This document shows, in pieces, positions 26,969-33,965 of a DNA stretch of 64,000 nucleotides. Made by a program: the position numbers and the translations under genes. The notes beneath the pieces were generated by a model that saw only the letters and a list, made by a program, of their open reading frames with translations, was not told the origin of the DNA and ran no database searches. Numbering within the stretch: position 1 is the stretch's first letter; each line of letters starts with the position of its first letter. The stretch comes from Parapedobacter sp035556095. GTDB lineage: Bacteria; Bacteroidota; Bacteroidia; Sphingobacteriales; Sphingobacteriaceae. Location of the stretch: NCBI RefSeq assembly GCF_035556095.1, contig NZ_DATMFT010000018.1:1-64000 (forward strand). The letters run 5' to 3'.

Positions 26969-28345
26969 ATGGCTAAAACAAAGACATCCTTCTTCTGCCA
27001 AAACTGCGGATATGAATCGGCCAAGTGGCTCGGCAAGTGCCCCTCCTGCAATGAATGGAATACGTTTGTAGAGGAGGTGATTATACGCCCAAGCTCCCGG
27101 ACACCCGATTGGCGTACCGCCCCGGACACCAAAAAGCAGTCGCGCAAGGCGGCCGTGATACATGAAATCGAGCAGGTGGCCGAAAACCGGCTGGTTACGC
27201 CCGATCGGGAATTGAACCGGGTATTGGGTGGCGGCATCGTCCGCGGATCCCTGGTGCTTATCGGTGGCGAACCGGGCATCGGCAAATCCACGCTCATGCT
27301 ACAGCTCGCGCTCACCATGAACGCGAAGACCTTATATGTCTCGGGCGAGGAAAGCGAGCAGCAGCTCAAAATGCGGGCAGAACGGATTGCCCAGGCATCG
27401 CGGGCCAACTGCTACATCCTTACCGAAACGGTAACGGCAAACATCTTCGCCCAAGTCCAATCGGTCGCTCCCGACGTGATGATCGTCGACTCCATCCAAA
27501 CGCTGCATTCGCCGCACGTCGACTCGGCACCTGGCAGCGTATCGCAGGTGCGCGAATGTACTGCCGAGCTTCTCCGCTTTGCCAAGGAAACCGATATACC
27601 GGTGTTCATTGTTGGCCACATCACCAAAGACGGTAGTATTGCCGGTCCCAAAGTGCTGGAACACATGGTAGACACCGTATTGCAGTTTGAGGGCGACCGC
27701 CACCACGCCTATCGCATCCTACGGGCGGTGAAAAACCGGTTCGGATCGGCCGCCGAGCTCGGCATATATGAAATGCAGGGCTCTGGCCTGCGCGAAGTGA
27801 GCAATCCTTCTGAGATTCTCCTTTCGCAGCGCGAAGACGGCACCAGCGGAACTGCTATAGCCGTGCTATTGGAAGGGCTACGGCCGATGTTGATTGAAGT
27901 ACAGGCATTGGTAAGCAATTCGGCATACGGTACACCCCAACGTTCGTCTACGGGGTTCGATACCAGACGGATGAATATGTTGCTCGCCGTTCTCGAAAAG
28001 CGATTTGGCTTCCGGCTTAGCGCGCAGGATGTTTTCCTCAATATTGCAGGGGGTTTACGGGTAGAAGATCCCGCAATCGACCTGGCGGTCATCATGGCCA
28101 TTATCTCTTCCCAGCAAGACATCGCCGTGCCCACTACGGTGGCCTTTGCCGGCGAAGTGGGCCTTTCCGGTGAAATACGGGCCGTAAACCGGATCGAGCA
28201 GCGGATAGCCGAAGCCGAAAAACTCGGATTCGAGACTATTTATCTTTCGAAATACAATACCAAAGGGTTGGAACGCAGTAAATACCAAATAGCCATCAAG
28301 CCCGTGGCGCGCGTAGAAGAGGTATTTCAGGCCGTGTTTGGGTAG
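26969..28345 (+). CDS. radA: DNA repair protein RadA
   Basis: A 458-residue RecA-like helicase that helps branch migration in recombination. It has, in order, the four-cysteine zinc finger (CQNCGYESAKWLGKCPSC, residues ~9-26), Walker A GEPGIGKST, the RadA-specific KNRFG motif in AVKNRFGSAAELGIYEM, and a C-terminal Lon-like domain from about residue 340. ATG at 26969 gives the standard MAKTKTSFFCQNCG start; a longer frame upstream lies inside the dipeptidase and is rejected. Confidence 0.97.
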   Translation: MAKTKTSFFCQNCGYESAKWLGKCPSCNEWNTFVEEVIIRPSSRTPDWRTAPDTKKQSRKAAVIHEIEQVAENRLVTPDRELNRVLGGGIVRGSLVLIGGEPGIGKSTLMLQLALTMNAKTLYVSGEESEQQLKMRAERIAQASRANCYILTETVTANIFAQVQSVAPDVMIVDSIQTLHSPHVDSAPGSVSQVRECTAELLRFAKETDIPVFIVGHITKDGSIAGPKVLEHMVDTVLQFEGDRHHAYRILRAVKNRFGSAAELGIYEMQGSGLREVSNPSEILLSQREDGTSGTAIAVLLEGLRPMLIEVQALVSNSAYGTPQRSSTGFDTRRMNMLLAVLEKRFGFRLSAQDVFLNIAGGLRVEDPAIDLAVIMAIISSQQDIAVPTTVAFAGEVGLSGEIRAVNRIEQRIAEAEKLGFETIYLSKYNTKGLERSKYQIAIKPVARVEEVFQAVFG

Positions 28346-28378
28346 TGGAGACTACCCCACTCCCTAGGCACACCGGCA

Positions 28379-29560
28379 TTAAATCAATTTTTGGTGCGTT
28401 TTCCACCACAAATCCGGCATTTCGCCCGCAACGGCAGTCTGATAGTCCTCATAACGGCAAGGCACCAGGTGGTACCGCTCGTTGACCGACTTCGTGCCTG
28501 AGTAAGGCACCTGCATCCACCACCTGTCAGATTTCTTGCTCTTCACAAAGACCAATTCATAGGCGTCATTATGTACGCTTGTGCGGTAAGTAATGTAGGC
28601 CGACTTCGGCACGAGTGGTGCATCGTGTTTGCGGTTGTAGAACCCGTCGAGGAAATACCAGATCATCTGGGCCAAGAGCATCGCCGTTTGCCCGCGGCTG
28701 TCGAGCGCCGGGTTATACTCATAAAAACCAATGGACGTAAGCTTGTCGCTCATCCCCGCATACCGGCAAACCTGACAGGCTTCGTCACCGAACAGCCCGT
28801 TGGCCGATGCATGAGCACTACCGGGTGCGTCCGAATGCCTGATGGCGCTCATATCGAAGCTTAGCATATCGGCCGAACGGATAATGGGCTCCACCTGGCC
28901 CACTTGGCCGGCCATCATACCCAGCCGTACAGCGTTGAAATAGAGCTTATCATACATGGCAATGGACTCTTTGCTCACGAAGTAGGTCTGGTAAGCCAGG
29001 TTGGTCAGGTTAAAGAGGTAGTCCGGCTCGTGCAGGATGATGTGGTTGATATACGTCTGCGCGTTCAGGGGGGCGCTCTCCGTCTGCTCTTGATCAATGT
29101 CAAATCGCGAATCAACAATCGCCACGTCTACCCGTTGCTCCAGCTTCTCATACGCCAGGTACTGCGCATACGTGATGTCCTGCCCACCGCCGATGATGAC
29201 GGGAACGATACCCGATTTGATCAGTTCCTCACAAACGGTTTTCACGGCGGCATAGGTATCGGTTACGGTCTCCCCTGCCCGGATGTTGCCGAGGTCGGCC
29301 AACCGTAACGTATAATCACCCTGATAGAGTCCATACAGGTAGTTCCGTACGGCGTCGGCGCCGTCGGCACACCCTTGGTTACCGTTGGCCATCCGGTCGT
29401 CCAGCACGCCAAACAACGCCAAATCCGGCTTCTCACCGTCCAGGTCTGGAAAATGCTGATCGAACAACCGCACGGACGCCCCGATCTGCGACCGGAAGAA
29501 CCCCGTGTCGGGCGTGAAAGCCTTGGAGGAAACAGGTGAAAAGAAAACCGATAAGGACAT
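28379..29560 (-). CDS. arginase/formimidoylglutamase-family protein with altered metal motifs
   Basis: A 393-residue member of the ureohydrolase fold (arginase, agmatinase, HutG). The places of the three metal-binding motifs can be found but are changed: IIGGGQDITYA instead of GGDHS, VDSRFDIDQ instead of DAHxD, and SFDMSAIRHSDAPG instead of SxDxDxxDP. Histidine ligands are missing, so a normal di-manganese hydrolase activity is doubtful. Bacteroidota proteins of this type are often labelled formimidoylglutamase, but no hut genes are near. It has its own promoter region shared with the epimerase. Confidence 0.72.
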   Translation of the reverse strand: MSLSVFFSPVSSKAFTPDTGFFRSQIGASVRLFDQHFPDLDGEKPDLALFGVLDDRMANGNQGCADGADAVRNYLYGLYQGDYTLRLADLGNIRAGETVTDTYAAVKTVCEELIKSGIVPVIIGGGQDITYAQYLAYEKLEQRVDVAIVDSRFDIDQEQTESAPLNAQTYINHIILHEPDYLFNLTNLAYQTYFVSKESIAMYDKLYFNAVRLGMMAGQVGQVEPIIRSADMLSFDMSAIRHSDAPGSAHASANGLFGDEACQVCRYAGMSDKLTSIGFYEYNPALDSRGQTAMLLAQMIWYFLDGFYNRKHDAPLVPKSAYITYRTSVHNDAYELVFVKSKKSDRWWMQVPYSGTKSVNERYHLVPCRYEDYQTAVAGEMPDLWWKTHQKLI

Positions 29561-29580
29561 GATAGTTGTTTGTTGTTTGG

Positions 29581-29613
29581 CAAACTTAGCTAAATTTGCC
29601 CATAAAAAGCAAA
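29581..29613 (-). promoter_or_regulatory. promoter of the arginase-family gene
   Basis: On the minus strand TTTG (29613-29610) and TAAGTTTG (29588-29581) are 21 bp apart. A plus-strand TAAATTTG (29591-29598) sits between them, so divergent promoters may overlap here. Confidence 0.55.
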
Positions 29614-29675
29614 TTTATCGATCTATGCACTGCCTTAAGAACGCTTTTTGTAGCGGAAATATCCATTTATTACCT

Positions 29676-29738
29676 TACTTTTGAACCCGACATGATTAAC
29701 ATAATCGTTAAGCGCACAGGGCTCCGCCAGTTGGCGGA
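29676..29738 (+). promoter_or_regulatory. -7 box and leader dyad before the epimerase gene
   Basis: TACTTTTG (29676-29683) fits the -7 consensus and predicts a leader of about 95 nt. In this leader TCCGCCA-GT-TGGCGGA (29723-29738) is a perfect 16-bp dyad. The leader does not match a riboswitch class that I recognise. Confidence 0.5.
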
Positions 29739-29785
29739 TTAATCATCAAAGGCTCCATCTGACAACTGAAGGTAAAAAGGAACAG

Positions 29786-30793
29786 ATGAAAGCATTATTA
29801 TCAAACTATGCTGAGACGGTGGTTTTAGTAACAGGCGGAACAGGTTTTCTTGGTTCGATACTCATCAAACGATTACTCGCTTCGGGTGTGGCGGTCCGGG
29901 CTACCAAACGGGCTAAGTCGATTATCCCAGAGGAACTCATCGACCTACCGGCACTTACCTGGGTAGATGCCGACATCAATGATTTCTTTGCGTTGAGCGA
30001 TGCGTTTATTGGCATATCGAAGGTTTACCATTGTGCAGGCATGATATCGTACCATGTTGCGGACCGGCAACGGTTGATGACGGTGAACGTGGCCGGCACG
30101 GCCAATGTGGTCAACCTGGCTTTGCAACACCGCGCACGGCTGCTGCATGTCAGTTCCATCGCTGCGATTGGACAGCCAAAGCATAACGAAGAAGCAACCG
30201 AAGACGATCTGTGGGAATATTCATCCAGCCAGCCCGGCTACGCGGTGGCCAAGCACGAAGGTGAGATGGAGGTATGGCGGGGAATTGCCGAAGGGCTGGA
30301 CGCCCTTATCGTAAACCCGGCACTCATCATTGGTCCATCGGCGCGGTCTGAAGGCAGCGACACCAGCGGAGCGATTTTCGCGATGCTTCGTAAAGGGCTC
30401 AATTTCTACCCCGACGGGTCCGTAGGCCTTATTGATGTGGAAGATACCGCCAAAGCGATGGTGCTGCTCATGGACAACCCCGCCATAATCGGGCAACGCT
30501 TCCTGCTGAGCAACGTAAACATGACATACCGGGAACTCCTGGCACGATGCAGCAACCATCTGGGTAGGCCTGCGCCCAAGCACCGGGCCAAACCGTGGAT
30601 GCTGAGCATCGCCTGGCGCGCCGCTGGCCTGCTGGCCATGTTTACCGGCGAGCGCCCACTCATTACCCGCGAAACCGCCAAATCGGCCCGCCAGCGACTG
30701 CGTTTTTCAAACCGCAAGGTGGTCGCCGCCACCGGCATGGCATTTAAGCCGATAGATGACACGCTACGCGAAATTTGTACAACACTGAAATAA
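29786..30793 (+). CDS. NAD-dependent epimerase/dehydratase family protein
   Basis: A 335-residue extended short-chain dehydrogenase. The nucleotide loop VTGGTGFLGS is near residue 15, the catalytic serine in LLHVSSIAAIG near 120 and the Tyr-x-x-x-Lys in GYAVAKHEGE near 150. The family includes sugar epimerases, dihydroflavonol reductase-like and 3-beta-HSD-like enzymes; the substrate is not clear. It precedes the serine biosynthesis fusion protein by 9 bp, so they are co-transcribed, although no pathway link is known. Confidence 0.85.
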   Translation: MKALLSNYAETVVLVTGGTGFLGSILIKRLLASGVAVRATKRAKSIIPEELIDLPALTWVDADINDFFALSDAFIGISKVYHCAGMISYHVADRQRLMTVNVAGTANVVNLALQHRARLLHVSSIAAIGQPKHNEEATEDDLWEYSSSQPGYAVAKHEGEMEVWRGIAEGLDALIVNPALIIGPSARSEGSDTSGAIFAMLRKGLNFYPDGSVGLIDVEDTAKAMVLLMDNPAIIGQRFLLSNVNMTYRELLARCSNHLGRPAPKHRAKPWMLSIAWRAAGLLAMFTGERPLITRETAKSARQRLRFSNRKVVAATGMAFKPIDDTLREICTTLK

Positions 30794-30802
30794 CAACATA
30801 CT

Positions 30803-32095
30803 TTGAACAACTATTACATCATTGATTTTGACAGCACCTTCACGCAGGTGGAGGCATTAGACGAATTGGCCCGTATTTCACTGGCAAACCACCCGGCCAA
30901 GGAGCTGGTATATGAAGAGATCGAGCGCCTTACCAACCTGTCAATGAATGGCCAACTGTCGTTCCGCGAAAGCCTTGCTGCGCGCGTTAAATTACTGGAA
31001 GCCAACCGTGAGCATCTCGCCAAATTAATCTGGGTACTGAAAAAGAAGGTCTCACGGTCTTTTTCACGGAACAAGGAATTCTTCAAGAAGAATGCAGATA
31101 GCGTTTTGATTGTTTCGGGCGGGTTCAAGGAATTTATCTTCCCCGTAGTCATTCCTTACCATATCAAGAAAGAAAATGTCTATGCCAACACGTTTACGTT
31201 TGATGAGGCCGGCAACATCACCGGATATGACGAGGGCAACCCGCTGTCTGAAGAAGGGGGCAAGGTAAAGCTCCTACAGCAACTGCAACTGCCCGGCAAA
31301 ATCTACGGCATTGGTGATGGCTATTCCGACTTCCAGCTGAAAGAGTCTGGGCTGATCGAGCGTTTCTTCGCCTTTACCGAAAACATCGAACGGAAAAGCG
31401 TATCCGAAAAAGCGGACCACGTAACCCCCAGCTTTGATGAGTTCCTTTATGTAAACGACCTACCACGCGCCATATCATATCCCAAAAACCGCATCCTCTG
31501 CCTCATCGTGGGTGATGTGCCGGAGATTGCCGCACACATCCTAAAGCGGGATGGTTTTTCCATCCGTATCAAACCAACATTCGAAGAGAAATACGTCAAA
31601 GACGTTGGGATGTTGCTGCTGGGCAAGGATGTCACACTGGCTGATGAGCAGTTGACCAGGGCAGACAAACTCAAAACCATCGGCTACCTTGGCGACAGCA
31701 AGTACCGTGTAAACCGCGATATCTGCAATGAGAAGGGTATTGTGCTGTTTGACGATAAAAAAGATAAGAAGCGGAATGGGGAGTTCATTCCCCGCCGCAT
31801 GGCTGATTTTATCAATAAAGGCGATACGTATCTCAGTCGCAATTTCCCCAATCTGCCCTTGCCCAAAATGGATAAAGCCCATCGGCTACTGCATATCCAC
31901 CGCAACGTACCGGGTGTCATGGCGCAGATCAACCAGGTGTTCGCCGAAAACCGCATCAACATCGTTGCCCAGTTCCTGATGACCAAAGGCGATATCGGCT
32001 ACGCGGTAACCGACGTGGATACGCAATACGATAAGCAATTGCTGCGGCAACTCCGGCAGATCGATAACACGATAAAATTCAGGGTGCTGTATTAA
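30803..32095 (+). CDS. serB: SerB-type phosphoserine phosphatase fused to a SerA remnant with ACT domain
   Basis: A 430-residue protein starting with TTG (MNNYYIIDFDSTFTQVEALDEL). Residues 1-~215 are a HAD phosphatase with the DFDST nucleophile motif, SGGFKEF and GIGDGYSD, as in phosphoserine phosphatase. Residues ~225-345 resemble 3-phosphoglycerate dehydrogenase in two pieces (RILCLIVGDVPEIAAHILKRDGF; KLKTIGYLGDSKYRVNRDICNEKGIVLFDD) but the NAD-binding Rossmann domain between them is missing. Residues ~355-430 are a SerA-type ACT domain (HRLLHIHRNVPGVMAQINQVF). It should make serine from phosphoserine, possibly with serine sensed by the ACT domain. It ends 17 bp inside the convergent cyclo-ligase gene. 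Confidence 0.83.
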   Translation: MNNYYIIDFDSTFTQVEALDELARISLANHPAKELVYEEIERLTNLSMNGQLSFRESLAARVKLLEANREHLAKLIWVLKKKVSRSFSRNKEFFKKNADSVLIVSGGFKEFIFPVVIPYHIKKENVYANTFTFDEAGNITGYDEGNPLSEEGGKVKLLQQLQLPGKIYGIGDGYSDFQLKESGLIERFFAFTENIERKSVSEKADHVTPSFDEFLYVNDLPRAISYPKNRILCLIVGDVPEIAAHILKRDGFSIRIKPTFEEKYVKDVGMLLLGKDVTLADEQLTRADKLKTIGYLGDSKYRVNRDICNEKGIVLFDDKKDKKRNGEFIPRRMADFINKGDTYLSRNFPNLPLPKMDKAHRLLHIHRNVPGVMAQINQVFAENRINIVAQFLMTKGDIGYAVTDVDTQYDKQLLRQLRQIDNTIKFRVLY

Positions 32096-32669
32096 ATGTC
32101 CATATTCGGGTAGGTGTAATGCACTGGTCCATGGCCACGTCGTGTGTAGAGACGTCGGCGATGGTTTCCACGGCTTCAAACAACGATAGCCCGATTTTCT
32201 TGGTTGTGGGGCGGCATTCCGCCAGAAACCGGTCGTAAAAGCCCTTACCGTAACCAACCCGGTGTCCGTATTCATCAAAGGCCAGCAAAGGTAAAAATAC
32301 CGCGTCGATGTCGTGTGGACGCACTGCAATTCCCGCCTCGGGCTCGGGTATGCCCCAATGGTTGGGCACCAACCTGGTCTCGGCATCCCATACCAAATGG
32401 CTCATCCGGTGACTCGTCCGTTCGGTTTTGGGGAGTACCAGGCGCATGCCGGGATATTGTTGCCGCAACCAGTTGGCAATCGCATAAGTATCGGGTTCTT
32501 TGTTGCCGGCAATGGGGAGGAAAAGATGCACGGTGCAACTGGGATGTAAGACCAAAGACCCCATCTGCGCCACCAACCGCTCATTCAATTCCTGGAACTC
32601 CTCAGCCGAAAGGCCAACTCGCCTTTCGCGGTATACTTTGCGCAGTTCTTGCTTTGTCAATAAGTGCAT
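32079..32669 (-). CDS. 5-formyltetrahydrofolate cyclo-ligase
   Basis: A 196-residue ATP-dependent enzyme that turns 5-formyl-THF into 5,10-methenyl-THF. ATG at 32669 gives MHLLTKQELRKVYRERR, the usual start; upstream extension to 32762 is not supported. The family signature LPLLAFDEYGHRVGYGKGFYDRFL is near residues 133-156, with the basic N-terminal K/R ATP contacts. The 3' end overlaps the serB fusion by 17 bp. Confidence 0.95.
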   Translation of the reverse strand: MHLLTKQELRKVYRERRVGLSAEEFQELNERLVAQMGSLVLHPSCTVHLFLPIAGNKEPDTYAIANWLRQQYPGMRLVLPKTERTSHRMSHLVWDAETRLVPNHWGIPEPEAGIAVRPHDIDAVFLPLLAFDEYGHRVGYGKGFYDRFLAECRPTTKKIGLSLFEAVETIADVSTHDVAMDQCITPTRIWTFNTAP

Positions 32670-32694
32670 TAGACGAATCGCTGTGGTATACCGG

Positions 32695-33138
32695 TTAATT
32701 GGCCGCGGATGTAGTATTATAATTGGCAACTCTCCGCCAGGTTTCCCGGAAAGGAATTTCACCTACCCCTTCAATGGAAATTGTCCCGTTTTCATTCAAC
32801 CGGTAGGTAAGTCTATGCGCTTTCCCTTCCACTTGTTTAATTAACGCCCAATTTATGCGTTCTAAATAAACGCTATCGGATTGCACGGCAAACGTACCTT
32901 CCTGCACATAAGATGCTCCTTGGGGAAAGACCCGCATGAAGTGATAACTTCCATCGGTCCCGAAAATTTTATAGTTGCCCGGGTGCACTTTAACCATGGA
33001 CCCCGCTATATTCGACACCTCCACCAATTCCCAAACGCCAACAAATAGGTCGGCAGGGTCTTCCTGGCTCCAAGAGAAAGAAAACGAACCTAAAAAGAGC
33101 AGGCATGTACAAACGATCGCCCGGATTCGACTGCGCAT
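32695..33138 (-). CDS. secreted lipocalin-like protein (DUF4488-like)
   Basis: From ATG 33138 the product has 147 residues with a clean signal peptide (MRSRIRAIVCTCLLFLGSFSFSWSQ). ATG at 33165 is an alternative that adds nine residues. The mature part (DLFVGVWELVEVSN..., DGSYHFMRVF..., EGTFAVQSDSVYLERI..., RETWRRV) has the alternating beta pattern of small lipocalin-like proteins common in Bacteroidota, for which no activity is established. It is on the same strand as the cyclo-ligase, 25 bp upstream. Confidence 0.7.
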   Translation of the reverse strand: MRSRIRAIVCTCLLFLGSFSFSWSQEDPADLFVGVWELVEVSNIAGSMVKVHPGNYKIFGTDGSYHFMRVFPQGASYVQEGTFAVQSDSVYLERINWALIKQVEGKAHRLTYRLNENGTISIEGVGEIPFRETWRRVANYNTTSAAN

Positions 33139-33241
33139 GGGGTAGTTTTTAATTGAGGCTTCCATTGATTGAAAATGACGTGTTATAAAAAAGTTATATT
33201 TGGTTATCCACATCCGCAAGGTAGTAAAATTTAATTAACGG

Positions 33242-33280
33242 AAAAAAAATCGGCCTTGAAGCGGAGAGCCCCAAGACCGA
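33242..33280 (-). terminator. intrinsic terminator after efp
   Basis: On the minus strand TCGGTCTTG (33280-33272) pairs with CAAGGCCGA (33258-33250), a 9-bp stem with one wobble, followed by eight T (33249-33242). It lies 33 bp after the efp stop. Confidence 0.85.
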
Positions 33281-33312
33281 CTAATCAACCTAAACCTAAA
33301 ATTTAAAATATG

Positions 33313-33873
33313 TTATTTCACACGTTCCACATAACCACCGGAACGGGTGTCTATTTTCACTTTATCCCCCTGGTTGACAAAAAGCGGCACCTTGATCTCC
33401 ACCCCCGTTTCAACGGTTGCACTTTTCAGTGCATTGGTTGAGGTGTCTCCTTTTACCGCGGGTTCCGTATACGTCACTTCCAGTTCCACCGTTGTCGGTG
33501 CCTGTGCCATAATCGGCTCTTCGCTCTCCATGGCCACCAGTACCTGCATACCTTCTTTCAAAAAACGTGCCGAGTCACCGAATAGCTGCTTGGGAATGTT
33601 GAATTGCTCGAATGAGTTATTGTCCATCACCACGAACATATCACCGTCTTCATAGAGGTATTGATAGTCGCTGGTTTCGACACGTGCAATCTCGACTTCT
33701 TCATCGGTACGGAAACGGTATTCTACGAGTTTTCCGGTCTTCACATTGCGCATCTTGGCTTGGTAGAATGCCCGCAAGTTGCCGGGGGTTCGATGGATAT
33801 ACTCTTCTACGGACACCAATTCACCATTGAACCGCAGGATATTACCACTTTTTACATCTGAAGCTTTGGCCAT
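33313..33873 (-). CDS. efp: translation elongation factor P
   Basis: A 186-residue EF-P, which relieves ribosome stalling at polyproline. The three domains (KOW-like 1-65, OB 66-130, OB 131-186 ending SGGYVERVK) are complete. The tip loop of domain I reads HRTPGNLRAFYQAK, so the residue that is lysine 34 in E. coli (PGKG) is asparagine, and no rhamnosylation-type arginine stands in that exact place. This loop form recurs in Sphingobacteria (recalled). A strong promoter precedes the gene and a terminator follows, so it is monocistronic. Confidence 0.97.
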   Translation of the reverse strand: MAKASDVKSGNILRFNGELVSVEEYIHRTPGNLRAFYQAKMRNVKTGKLVEYRFRTDEEVEIARVETSDYQYLYEDGDMFVVMDNNSFEQFNIPKQLFGDSARFLKEGMQVLVAMESEEPIMAQAPTTVELEVTYTEPAVKGDTSTNALKSATVETGVEIKVPLFVNQGDKVKIDTRSGGYVERVK

Positions 33874-33894
33874 AATCTATCATATAATATGGCG

Positions 33895-33926
33895 CAAACT
33901 TAGACAAAGTTGCTTCGAATTACAAA
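33895..33926 (-). promoter_or_regulatory. promoter of efp
   Basis: Minus-strand TTTG (33926-33923) and TAAGTTTG (33902-33895) have a 20-bp spacer and match the Bacteroidota consensus well. Confidence 0.72.
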
Positions 33927-33965
33927 CGATAATCGCGCAAAACGAAAAAACAACGGTACGCGCGT

